Translations under genes and position numbers: made by a program
Source: Kuschelorhynchus macadamiae
Lineage: Eukaryota > Arthropoda > Insecta > Coleoptera > Curculionidae
NCBI GenBank assembly: GCA_030620095.1
Contig: JAUTXW010004483.1
Coordinates: forward strand, 1-64,000
Length of the DNA: 64,000 bases
Reading direction: 5' to 3'
Shown here: positions 44,522 through 55,369 of the stretch, in pieces
How the letters are laid out: each line of letters starts with the position of its first letter
How positions within the stretch are numbered: the stretch's first letter is position 1
The notes under the pieces: model-generated
Told to the model about the DNA's origin: nothing
The model's database searches: none
Seen by the model: the letters and a program-made list of their open reading frames with translations, nothing else

Positions 44522-45968
44522 CGATAAAATTTTTCACTAGTTATTTAGATAACCGCCAAAGTAAAATGGTAGTCTTTAGGGGATCTGAAAAGGATCGCCT
44601 CCCAGTTCTTGCCTATTACACAAGGAGTCCTATAAGGTTCGATTTTGTCACCACTACTGTTCTCAATATATGTAGCTGATATGTTCAAGGTGGTTAAATA
44701 TGCAGAGCTTCAACAATATGCAGACAATTCTCAAATATATATTCCCATTAACAACCAAAACATTAAAATAGTACAAGAACATTTTCTTGCGGACTTAGAA
44801 AACATAGAAACCTTTGCCAATAATCACAATCTAAAACTTAATGCTTTAAAATTCCAAATATTAATCAGGGGGAATAATTTTACCGTCAGAAATGCTGTGC
44901 AGCAAAGCCTACATATACACATCAGCAATAACGCATTTCCAATTGTTAGCCAAGCTAAAAATCTAGGCGTAACTTTCGATGAGGCTTTAACCTTCGAATC
45001 TAACGTAAAAAATAAAGCAAAAGCAGCATACTTACGTCTCAAAAAATGTTATAAACTAAAACAGTTACTAACATGTAAACAAAAATACCTCTTGTGTGAG
45101 AGCTTAATTATTTCACTGTTTGGTTACGGTGATGTTGTATATGGCGATTCTTTAACAGTACGTAATCATATAACTCCTTATCTAAATCAAGCTGCTATAC
45201 TTAACATGGAAAATCGTTGGAAACACCATATGTACAAATTTGTATACAAAGTCATAAAAAAAATCAACCAGAATATTTAAGCAAAAATTTTTCCAACTTT
45301 TCTCACACCCATGGAACTAGAAATATGCAAAATTTTGTGATACCTTTACATAGAACAATGGCCTTTCAAAGATCTTTTACATTCGTTGCTATCAAAATGT
45401 GGAGTGACCTACCTACTAGTATAAAGAATCTTTCTCTAGAAAGTTTTTCTAAAAAGACAAAAAATAACTTACTTTTAGAACAAGGAACATTAACCCTTTA
45501 GGTCAATATAATTGTGTATATAGATTGCTAAAAATATGTAAAAATATAATAAAAATAGAAACACTATTGAGTTGTCCGACCGAACACGCCTGGTATGATT
45601 TCCCCCCTTTTCCCTGCCCCCTTCGTCGGTTTTCTTTGCGCTTTCTTATTCCCCCCGCTGCTTTACCTAATTATTGTATACTTTTTAAGTCTCTTACCTA
45701 CCTTACTCCTTACTTAGAATATTTGAGATCTGTAAAGTTTTTGAAAATTTGTACTATTAGGAATTAAAATATTGAAATACCAATTTTAATGTTATTAAAT
45801 TCACTTGGGCCTTCTCACAATTGCACTCAGACCACTGGGTGTAATTGCTCACGGTTTTTTATAATCGAGAAGCTGACCCTTTTGTCATGTAAGTTTACTT
45901 TAATTAAAAAATAATTATATTGAACATTGTAAACATTGTGACAAATAAACTATTTTTGAATTTGAATT
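44522..45968 (+). mobile_element. 5'-truncated Jockey-type insertion with 6-bp target duplication
   Basis: TTGATG occurs at 44516-44521 and at 45969-45974, directly flanking this segment. The 5' edge falls inside the RT domain (5' truncation) and the 3' edge is a TTTGAATTTGAATTT short-repeat tail preceded by AAATAAAC, as expected for target-primed insertion of a non-LTR element. It lies antisense to the host element. This is the cleanest insertion event in the window. Confidence 0.9.
44530..45501 (+). pseudogene. Non-LTR reverse transcriptase, C-terminal half
   Basis: FFTSYLDNRQSKMVVFRG, then after a frameshift at about 44630 LSPLLFSIYVADMF (the VPQGS...LF.IY.ND region). LQQYADNSQIYI follows, in which the YADD box has Asn at the second Asp. 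The frame is then open to 45280 (HNLKLNALKFQILI, AKNLGVTFDEALTF, LISLFGYGDVVYGD), shifts, and ends at 45501 with FSNFSHTHGTRNM, FTFVAIKMWSDLPTSIKNLS and NLLLEQGTL. Very well preserved outside the 5' truncation. Confidence 0.85.
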
Positions 45969-45974
45969 TTGATG

Positions 45975-46265
45975 TGAAGGATGAATAGGGTAGGTGCCAT
46001 CACTGAACGCTGTGGAACGCCAGCGTTGATTTGGTGAAAGAAAACCAGCAATCAAAGAACAAAGTTTTGGAGAAAGACCAGGCAGGAAGTTTGTTAAGAA
46101 ATGCGTCATGCCAAACTTGGTCAAATGCTTTAGATATGTCGAGGGCAATAATTTGGGCTTCTCTGTGGAATTCGATGGACTTATTCCAGTTGTAGGTTAC
46201 GAAGGTAAGATCTGCTGTGAATCTTTGGTGGCGGGAGCCGTATTGCCTGTCGTGTATAAGCAGTT
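45975..46265 (-). pseudogene. Family A reverse transcriptase, 5' part before the insertion
   Basis: From 46265 down: LIHDRQYGSRHQR, LTFVTYNWNKSIEFHREAQI, IALDISKAFDQVWHDAFLNK (the RT catalytic region with the first Asp), a frameshift, LSPKLCSLIAGFLS, then INAGVPQRSVMAPTLFILHI (VPQG changed to VPQR). The frame ends in the TTGATG target site and resumes at 44521. Confidence 0.8.
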
Positions 46266-46385
46266 ATTGATTATAAATCATTAACCTTACCTCGAAGTCC
46301 ACGGGCATTCTGAAAATAACATATAACATCACTACATTTACTGCTGGGCACCACTAGTTTAGACGCACAATTGTAGGAACACCCC

Positions 46386-46679
46386 CTAAATATTTATGGC
46401 GACATCGGCCTCACCATCTTGTATTTGCTTATTTAATTGATGTTTAATACTTTTAAAAAACGAAATTTGCCTAGACGTGCACTCCAGTGATATTTTTACT
46501 TTTTTCATAGCATTATTTTTAAGATTTTTAGCCACATGTAGAACATCACGAACAATGTTTTCATTCTGGAGAACAAACTGCATAGGTCTTCCTGTAGACT
46601 TCCCGGGATTTAGTTTACCCAATTTCTGAATGCTGTTAACAGTACATGGAACAGACCGATAACCAAATATTTCAGCCAT
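46386..46679 (-). CDS. Short open frame, unknown
   Basis: 97 codons starting MAEIFGYRSVPCTVNSIQKL. It is Lys- and Asn-rich with an alternating basic pattern (KNLKNNAMKKVKISLE) and contains two cysteines. The N-terminus faintly resembles a helix-turn-helix segment of a transposase, but I cannot assign it. There are no neighbours that help. It may be chance. Confidence 0.2.
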   Translation of the reverse strand: MAEIFGYRSVPCTVNSIQKLGKLNPGKSTGRPMQFVLQNENIVRDVLHVAKNLKNNAMKKVKISLECTSRQISFFKSIKHQLNKQIQDGEADVAINI

Positions 46680-46699
46680 TTCGTACCATCTGTACCCAC

Positions 46700-49260
46700 A
46701 GATTCCCTAACACCATTGTATTTTAAATTTATAGACCACAGATATTTTTAAATATATGTCAAGACTTGACATGGATAATTACATCACTTCTTTGTAAATA
46801 TTTTTAATAGCATTTGTAGGACATATTTCAACTTTTAAAGCTTTCAATAGATCTAATAAAAATCTTTTAATGACTAACCTAACACGAAAAACTAAAATTA
46901 TCCAAAAAGGATAATTTTAAATCGCGTCAATAATAACGACCGATCGGCGATCCCATAAAAGTAAAATCAACAGAAACGACTGGGTCAAAAACCAAATAAA
47001 AGAACCCTGTAACCCGTCAGATTTTGTCGAGAGCTTTCGAGTAGTTGGGCTAACAAATGCGGCACAGCGCAGCGTCGCCATCTTGGTCATCTTAAGAATT
47101 ATTATTTCCCGATCTACCTTTGAGATACGAATGGATAATCAGGTTTTTTGGTAGGTAGTAGTAGTAGTAAAAATTGTATTTATAAAATTTAAAAAAAAAC
47201 GTACTTTTGAACCGATTTTTGAAACAATATGAATTTTTTTTATATCACGGACGGGATATTCTTTTTCATGTGGAAATTATAATAAAAATGAAAAATAAGC
47301 AGCCAAAACAAGTATGTGGGCAAAGATTTAATAAAAAAATGTATCCAAAGTGGTCAAATGAAATGGATCTACGGGCAAAACCGAAAAAAAAAACCGTTTT
47401 GTATTCTAAATATAAAAACTGCAACATAACCAGAAAACCTGCTTCGATTTTAAAAAAATAATATTTGTTTTAAACTAAATCCTTAAGGTTATAATACGTA
47501 TACTTTTCTTAAAGAGTTTGGGCAAAGTAAATTGAAAAACCAATTTCTACGTTTTTTTTTTAGATTTCTATTCGTAATTTTTACATTTTTCGTACAATCA
47601 ACTTACCGAATTTTCTCTGACGTTTATTAGGATACATTGCACTGTTTTACTAGATTTCAGGTAGGAAAACGGTTTAGGTAGTAAAACACCCCATTGTATC
47701 GTATTTCCTCGAATTACTGTGTAGGATGAATAAACTTTCTGTTATTTTTTATCAAAACTATGTAACTTCCATAATTATTAATCAAACATAATAAAACTTT
47801 TCGGTAATTTTAACCAAAGATAAAAACAACAAATAAAATTTAACAAAATAAATGAGCCTTTACATAACATCATCAAAAATTAAAACGTGCAAATAATTCA
47901 TTGGTGCATAACCATATTCCCTGTACACATTTTTCCTTCTATAGCAGGTAAATGCCATATTTCTGAATGAAGTCAGAGAAATTTGAAATAATTTAATAAA
48001 AAGAACTAAAATGCCAGTTAATTTTATCAATAAATTAAAAAAAAACCTTAAAAATTAACAAAATTAAAATTTAAAAAAGCACATTTATACCCTTATATCA
48101 TCCTGTTATAAATACAAATTTTAAAATTATACTTTTACTTTTATTTAACATTCTGCATAAATAAATACCAAGCAAACTGTCAAAGCCAGGATCAACCGAT
48201 TAAATCTGGAGACAATTTACTAAAACTTTACGAAAACAGCACTTAAATTATCTTATTTCATTTTGAAAATCGTCCAGAGTTTATTTTGTATTTTTTTTTT
48301 ATTATTGATGGCCAACAGTGTAGTTTAAAAAGTAAACGATCTTGTTTTCACACCGAAACGGAATCAATTTTGGCTAATTAAAAGATAATTGGAACCGAAA
48401 TTTAAAAACCTTTGATACGCGTCATAAAGCATAATAATAAAATGGTACTAAAATTTTTCTTAACAAGGATATTTGGAGGTAAACAGACCAATTTATATGA
48501 TCCATATTACTTAGATCTATTTTTAGCTATACACAAAATTCTAACGACTAATAAATCAGAAAAGATCATTACGAAAAATAGCCAGAATCTAAATATAACT
48601 AACAGAGAATACCAGGTATGTACAAAACTTTTAAAAACGTTTTTTGATAAAATTTAATTTTTTATAAACGACATCAATGGAACTTTGAAAAAGGGTTACT
48701 TGATAAACATTCATTAGAGGCAGGGAAATAGTATAATTTTATTCAGAATCTAAAAATCCCCGTTACACAATATTTGCAGTATACAGAATTCTGGATAAAA
48801 TTTAGGAACCATTTTTAACGAACCAATCGACAGTTAAAAAACGTATTTTTTTCCGCCAATGACAAAAAAGAAACATTCAGAAACATAAATATTAAGACTC
48901 CCTTCCACATTAGTTTCTTCCAGAATTTCACTTTCCACGCTGCAATTCACACCGGTAACCAGACCGGGGGAAACCGGATGTTCCCGTGGTAGTTTGGGGG
49001 TAAATTCACACTCCCCGCCATCACATAACCTCTCAGGTGTAGAATATGGCCGATATCGATAAACTGTAGGGCCCGTATGGCTGACATTCCCCAGACGTAA
49101 AAATCCCTTCCCCTACCCTCGAAGGGTGATTCTTGTCTCTCTTTCCGCGTACCCTTCCATCGCCCCTATATGTTGCGTCTAAACAAAAAAAATGTAGCGT
49201 TAAATAGCTATTAGATGCTGATGCGCATCCCCTAAATTCTCTCTCTTCCATCAAGGAAAC
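46700..49260. other. No gene recognised
   Basis: Mostly AT-rich. Two short plus-strand frames (47207-47461, Lys-rich; 48412-48657, Lys/Leu/Asn-rich) have no recognisable motifs. The stretch 46921-47110 is less AT-rich but shows nothing identifiable. Confidence 0.35.
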
Positions 49261-49323
49261 AACACGACATATTAAGAAATCATGGTTCTTGGGATTAGAC
49301 CGTGTCAAATTGGAATTACTATC

Positions 49324-49361
49324 CGACGTTTTGCCTTCGATTGCAAGGGGCATCTTCAAGG
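49324..49361 (-). ncRNA. Decayed hammerhead-like core, minus end of locus 3
   Basis: On the minus strand: CTTGAAGATGCCCC, TTGCAATCGAAGGC, then AAAACGTCGG. Compared with the plus copy at 52366, CTGAAGA became TTGAAGA and GAAAC became AAAAC, so both boxes are damaged. Confidence 0.35.
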
Positions 49362-49601
49362 ATCTTTACTCCACGAGATCTGAACACTGAATGAGCTCGA
49401 AGAGATTCAGGCGGGCTTTTATACCCGACTTGTGTTCGCCGAACCGTGAGCCTGTGTTAAGATCGGTTTTCACGTGTGATGTAGACCGTAACCCGTATCT
49501 CTATTGAAATTTTTTGTATGTTTAAATATTTCAATAGATTCTCTAACTTTCCGTTTATAAAAACCTGGAACCGATGCTAGGTTGCTTGGTTTCCTTTACA
49601 T

Positions 49602-50620
49602 TTATGAAATGTTATGCTGGTGTTCCGCTACAGCAGATTGAATAATTTGTTTCTTTTTAATACATCGTTCATGTTCCTTAAGTCTAGTTGATAATAAGCG
49701 TCCTGTTTCTCCCACATACACTTCTCCACAGGGGCAAGGAATTTTATATACTCCTTCTGTTTGGAAAGGTACACGATATTTCGGGGATCGCAAGCATTGT
49801 CCAATCTTCTTATGTGTATTGAAGATGGTACGTATGTTGGACCGCCGAAGTAATCGTTTTATTTTGTCTGTAGTGCCATGTATGTAGGGAAGAACAACAC
49901 TACCTAATGGTGCCTCTTTATCATTCTCCTTTGGCGGAGTTGGTTTACTATGTCTTTTAATTGAACGCGTAATATCTTCAGTGCAATAGCCATTCCCTCT
50001 GAGAGCTTCGGTCAGTTTCGATGTTCCCGATGTTAAAGAATCTTGATCAGAAATCGAAATAGCACTGAATACTAGTGAGTTAATAACCGATTTCTTTTGT
50101 GCTGGATGGTGATGAGTTTGTTTAAGTATCTATTTGTGTGCGTCGGATTTCTATACACCGAATATCCTAATGTACCATTTTCCTTCCTTTGAACACATAC
50201 ATCTAGAAAGGGAATTGTTCCATTAGATTCAATTTTCATCGTGAATTTGATATTATGATGTTGCTGATTAAGGGGGTCCAGAAATATGAGGAGAATATCC
50301 TGTCCATGAGGCCAAACAACAAAAGTATCATCTACATATCTAAACCATTGCTTCGGTTTTAGTGGAGCGGATGTTAGAGCAATGTCCTCAAAGGCTTCCA
50401 TAAAGATACTCGCTACCACAGGTGATAGAGGAGATCCCATAGCTGCCCCTGAAGTTTGCTCATAAAAAGTTCCTTGAAAAATGAAATAAGTAGATATAAG
50501 ACAAGCTTCCACTAGGTCTATTAAGTTCTTATCAAGATTATTGTTATCCAGTATGTCTGATATTCCACGTATTCTATTCTGTCCATGACGACTGTAGCGT
50601 CGCCTTTATCTGCTGGAAGT
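49602..50620 (-). pseudogene. Penelope-like RT and GIY-YIG endonuclease, minus copy of locus 3
   Basis: Reading down from 50512: LISTYFIFQGTFYEQTSGAA, MGSPLSPVVASIFMEAFED, PKQWFRYVDDTFVVWPHG (intact YVDD active site), KIESNGTIPFLDVCV and YSVYRNPTHTNRYLN, then a frameshift near 50110. After a linker with scattered stops, the nuclease at 49602-49793 reads FQTEGVYKIPCPCGEVYVGE, TGRLLSTRLKEHERCIKKKQ. The N-terminal fingers upstream of about 50520 are absent or degraded. The protein would reverse-transcribe at a nick made by its own nuclease. Confidence 0.85.
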
Positions 50621-50679
50621 ACCAGAATGTTTGCGTCTTCGTTTAAGTTTTTTCGGCTGCGGAGAGGTTCGACTTCGGT

Positions 50680-52125
50680 GGTTTCTGGTACTTCCAGCAG
50701 ATACAGGTAACGCCACAGTCGTCATGGACCGAACAGAATACGTGGAAAAGGTTACTCAACTTTTGGATAACAACACCTATAAGGTTATGCAGGCAAACCA
50801 TACAAGTAGAATAGAAAGACGAATTACCAATTTGATCAACACATCCAGTCTACCACCAGCGGATAAAAATCACTTGAACGAAGCAGCTCCAAGACTCCCA
50901 GGTTCCACGGTCTTCCGAAGATACACAAGTACCACTTCGACCGATCGTCAGTGCAACAGACTCGCCCACATACAAACTAGGTAAATACCTTTCAAATTTT
51001 CTTAATCCATTTACTGGAAAAACAGATTCTTTTATTAAAAACTCTGCACATTTCGTGGAAAAACTCAAGACAATCCAGTTGGACCCCGAAGATATTTTGG
51101 TCAGTTTCGATGTAGAATCACTTTACACAAATGTTTCTATCAACGACTCAATTTCCATCATATCAGACATACTGGATAACAATAATCTTGATAAGAACTT
51201 AATAGACCTAGTGGAAGCTTGTCTTACATCTACTTATTTCATTTTTCAAGGAACTTTTTATGAGCAAACTTCAGGGGCAGCTGTGGGATCTCCTCTATCA
51301 CCTGTGGTAGCGAATATCTTTATGGAAGCCTTTGAGGATATTGCTCTAACATCCGCTCCACTAAAACCGAATCACTGGTTTAGAGATGTAGATGATACTT
51401 TTGTTGTTTGGCCTCACGGACAGCATAATCTCCTCATATTTCTGGACCACCTGAATCAGCAACATCATAATATCAAATTCACGATGGAAATTCAATTTAA
51501 TGGAACAATTCCCTTTCTAGATGTATGTGTTCAAAGGAAGGAAAATGTTACATTAGGACATTCTGAGTATACAAAACCGACGCACACAAATAGATACTTA
51601 AACGCAAATTCTCATCACCATCCAGCACAAAAGAAATCGGTTATTAACTCACTAGTATTCAGAGCTATTTCGATTTCTGATCAAGATTCTTTAACATAGG
51701 AAACATCGAAACTGACCGAAGCTCTCAGAGGGAATGGCTATTGCACTAAAGATATTACGCGTTCAATTAAAAGACATAGTTAACCAACTCCGCCAAAGGA
51801 GAATGATAAAGAGCCACCATTAGGTAGTGTTGTTCTTCCCTACATACATGGCTCTACAGACAAAATAGAACGATTACTTCGGCGGTCCAACATACGTACA
51901 ATCTTCAATACACATAAGAAGATTGGACAATGCTTGCGATCCCCGAAAGATCGTGTACCTTTCCAAACAGAAGGAGTATATAAAATTCCTTGCCCCTGTG
52001 GAGAAGTGTATGTGGGAGAAACAGGACGCTCAATATCAACTAGACTTAAGGAACATGAACGATGTATTAAAAAGAAACAAATTATTCAATCTGCTGTAGC
52101 TGAACACCAGCATAACATTTCATAA
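50680..52125 (+). pseudogene. Penelope-like RT and GIY-YIG endonuclease, plus copy of locus 3
   Basis: Starts with an N-terminal region (TGNATVVMDRTEYVEKVTQL, then IERRITNLINTSSLPPADKN) to 50984. After a frameshift the frame 51055-51699 carries DPEDILVSFDVESLYTNVSI (RT1/2), TSTYFIFQGTFYEQTSGAAV, GSPLSPVVANIFMEAFED and HWFRDVDDTFVVW. The active-site Tyr is Asp here (YVDD to DVDD). KPTHTNRYLNANSHHHPAQK follows. A stop at 51697 and another near 51781 precede the nuclease at 51934-52125 (FQTEGVYKIPCPCGEVYVGE, SISTRLKEHERCIK). This copy keeps more of the 5' part than the minus copy. Confidence 0.85.
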
Positions 52126-52365
52126 ATGTAAAGGAAACCAAGCAACCTAGCATCGGTTCCAGGTTTTTATAAACGAAAAGTTAGAGAATCTATTGAAATA
52201 TTTAAACATACAAAAAATTTCAATAGAGATACGGGTTACGCTCTACATCACCGGTGGAAACCGATCTTAACACAGGGTCACGGTTCGGCGAGCACAAGTC
52301 GGGTATAAAAGCCCGCCTGAATCTCTTCGAGCTCATTCAGTGTTCAGATCTCGTGGAGTAAAGAT

Positions 52366-52404
52366 CCCTGAAGATGGCCCGTGCAATCGAAGGCGAAACG
52401 TCGG
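52366..52404 (+). ncRNA. Hammerhead ribozyme-like core with both boxes intact
   Basis: CCCTGAAGATGGCC, CGTGCAATCGAAGGC, GAAACGTCGG. CTGAAGA fits the CTGANGA core, GCC / GGC gives stem II with a long loop, and GAAAC follows at once, then GTC. Hammerhead motifs in terminal regions of Penelope-like elements are established knowledge. Activity here is untested and the short stem III cannot be judged by eye. Confidence 0.55.
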
Positions 52405-52502
52405 ATAGTAATTCCAATTTGACACGGTCTAATCCCAAGAACCATGATTTCTTAATTGACCAAAGTCGTGAAGGCTTCGATTCTATGTTAACACGACATA
52501 TT

Positions 52503-52893
52503 TTGGGGCAAAATAGCTAACTTCATTCAATTTGTTTCTTTGGATTGAATCAAGAATGTAGCTGTTATAGAGTCAACCACAGTCTTCGAAATCTTAAGGA
52601 AATATATACATATATTGTTATTTCTTACAAAATATATTAAAATTTGAGAAATATACTACCAACGGGGATAGGATGTAAAAGAAATTAGTTTTAACTTTGG
52701 AGGATGCTATGGTAAATTTTGAGATGAGATTAAGATTTTTTAAAATAACAAGTATTTTCAAGCAAATCAATTAGTATAGAAAATCCAAATATTTCCAAAA
52801 TTCAACCATTTATTCAAAACTAACAATTATCTTTTTATATTCTTATAACCGATTTTTTGACGATGACAAAAATACAATTATCTGAAAATAAAG
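52503..52893. other. Spacer, nothing recognised
   Basis: AT-rich sequence without recognisable features. Confidence 0.3.
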
Positions 52894-53222
52894 TTTACTT
52901 CGGTGGCTCAGTGGTAAGAGAGCTCCACCCTGAAGGCGCGGGTTCGAGACTTGGCGTATATTTATTTTAAATAAAGAGTCTCGATATGCCTGGTGCGGCA
53001 CCTTCCCGAGGTGCCTTTGGCCGTTGGGATAATAAAATAACGACTCTGTTCGTAGACTTGGGGTCGACTGCGAACAGTAACAAGGCCTCTTACTCAACAC
53101 ATACACTACACGACACAACTGCATTCAAGAAACCATATACGTCTTGATATAAGATAGGTTTCAAGGCACTTACTGACCATCGCCAACGCCCGAATATGGG
53201 TACGGCACTTGAAGAAGAAGAA
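52894..53222 (+). mobile_element. tRNA-derived SINE with (GAA)n tail
   Basis: The head has a Pol III box A (TGGCTCAGTGGTAAGAG) and box B (GGTTCGAGACT) 30-odd bases apart, with a CTGAAGG loop between. The body of about 270 bases is less AT-rich than its surroundings (GCACCTTCCCGAGGTGCC forms a hairpin). The tail is CACTTGAAGAAGAAGAA. Head, body and short-repeat tail in this order define a SINE. Transcription would be by RNA polymerase III; mobility would depend on a partner LINE that I cannot identify. Confidence 0.75.
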
Positions 53223-55250
53223 TTTCATTTTGACTCACCACTTCTTATATTAAAACCTTAACACAAGTAGTTCATCTAGTATATTGTATAATTCCTAGTG
53301 AAGGAAAAACAATTAAGTACTCCAAAAGCTTTCTAGAAGTATTAAGGGTATCAAATATTGCCGTCGTATAAATTGAATAACCACTTACCTAAATGTATTC
53401 GGCAAAATCATGGAAGAGAACCTGCAAAAAAATAATAATTTCATTAATTTGATAAAAGAAATACATTTTGGGGAAAAATATTTCTTCGTTGATATTTATT
53501 ATTTTGAGTACTGAACACTACTAAATAATGTTGCTTCCGCATTATTAATAATGGAACCCTAACCGCATACTAAAAGGAAACTGATATTCTTTAACTATAC
53601 ACAATACAGTGCATAGAATGACCTCTTTCCTCATAAAATATTTATTTTCTAATAGGTAATATATGTATAATTGTGTTTCCCACTCTTATTTGCTTTTCAT
53701 TTACAAGACTGCAAGCCACATTTTGTTGAGGTTTCCACTTTCCAACTTTTATGGTTTTAAGGCTTCCTATGTCAAATATAATACATACTCATAAAACGTT
53801 CAGATTCTAACAGAAATACAACCATTAAAGGCAATAACGGACTTCCTGAATATAATGCATTAAGGAAGAACTGCACGCAAAAAGTGAAAAACTAGCGATA
53901 AGGTTTAGTCAAGTTCAAATTAAGATGTAAAGGTACCTACGTATTAGAAAAAACTTCCTGCACGTCCAACCTCAAAAAAGTGTGTTATGGCAATTTAAAT
54001 TACATTTCGTTTAAAAATGGGTTTAAAAGGGTTCACGCGCTGCAGAAATACAAAGACATGAGTACGATTTACCATTTCAAATTTTGCAGTTAGGTAGACA
54101 AAGGATCAATGCAAGGCGGTAAAGAACCATTTTCTGGAAAAAAAATTATATGCGATGGCATTTGCGTCAAAAAGTGGTCGAAAAATGGTCGAAAATTGAC
54201 AAATCTACTTCTATTTTATAATTCTAGATTTGATTTTTTCATAAAAAATCGCATTTAGCGCCCAACTATACATGTTTCCCTATTGAAATCACATTGAAGC
54301 TAATACATATCTCTTATAGTTTTAACATAATATTGTAGCGGCGGAAGGCTTGCAAATGATCCATAATAATGCGTGCAGTTCCCCCTTAACTGATTCTAAA
54401 GAACACAACTTTTGTTTTGTAATGGTCTAGAAGGAATGCTAACAAAAATGATATGTGGTGATAATATCTCAATTGCAACAGAGATAGCTTTAAGAATTAA
54501 TTGTCAAGTAATCTTCAGCAGTTCTTTTTAAATGAATATTTGAAATGTTCTTGTTTACATTTTAATCCTCTATAACTTTCTTAATATTGAAGATATTAAA
54601 ATGATCTAAAAAACAAATCCTATGGCAGGTTACAAAGTTTTGTGTAACATTAGGAAAGTATACAAAAGTGTCAATATTTAAACATATACATATAACTGCA
54701 TATTTTACAATTGTTTACAATGATACTAATTATATCTGTCACTATAAACTTCAATCAGCGTGTAATAAGTCAGAATTTCTTCGTTTTCAAAATTTCCACT
54801 AGCTGGCCCGGCAGACGTTGTTCTGCCTTTTCCATTAGAATGCGTGATGAGTTTCCAGTGAAATTATAGGAATATGGGGCACCACATCATCAAGAAATGT
54901 CATTGAAGAAAAACATACTGGTATAGAAAAAAAATTACGCAAAAAAACAATACAAAGAATAATGTTGAAGGTCTCGGTATCCAGACGATCTTTTCAAAAA
55001 CAAAAATCTTGTAAACTGGTCACTTTCTCACGAACTTGCTGAAAAATCTGGCTTAGTGTTTTAAATATATAAACGATCTTTTATTTGCTTATGTTCGCGG
55101 CAGAAAAAGACAAAGTGAGTACCATGTAAAGTGCGGGACACGAAAGAAAACCATAGTCTTAAGCAAGCGGAAAAGTAAAATTTGTGTACGCAAATAAATT
55201 TGATGTTATTTTATTTGTTGTAATAGTTTACCGTTTCACCTATAAAGTGC
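53223..55250. other. No gene recognised
   Basis: AT-rich. Near 54798-54826 lies CTAGCTGGCCCGGCAGACGT followed by TGTTCTGCC, a motif I recall from dispersed insect repeats, without other context. Confidence 0.35.
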
Positions 55251-55369
55251 GCCAGCTAAGCGGTACGGAAAATTAATCGAGGATTTAGTAAATTTCGCAC
55301 TAGTCCACTTGTAATTGGGATGTGCCTAGAGAGAACATAATGATCGCTCATGTTCCACTTCACCTTTAA

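Larger units (their letters stand above)
43820..46265 (-). mobile_element. Non-LTR retrotransposon (family A), interrupted
   Basis: The 5' RT part is at 45975-46265 and the 3' part at 43840-44521, both minus strand, separated by a younger plus-strand insertion (44522-45968). The coding sequence rejoins without gap across the insertion. A second copy of the same family is at 63545-64000. The 5' part (endonuclease) is absent here. Confidence 0.85.
49274..52489. mobile_element. Penelope-like retroelement, head-to-head pair, locus 3
   Basis: A minus copy (about 50640 down to 49274) and a plus copy (about 50650 up to 52489) point away from each other. They are about 95 percent alike where they overlap and share both protein domains and 3' flanks (GAAATCATGGTTCTTGGGAT reversed on the right). 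The whole pair is bounded by an exact 13-bp direct repeat, AACACGACATATT, at 49261-49273 and 52490-52502, which suggests insertion as one unit. It is the most complete Penelope-like locus here. Confidence 0.9.

Noticed and set aside
46386..46679. Possible transposase HTH domain
   Set aside because: The resemblance is faint and no catalytic domain follows; left as an unknown frame with low confidence.
48412..48657. 81-codon frame as a small gene
   Set aside because: Composition mirrors the local AT bias, no recognisable domain or context; could not be supported.
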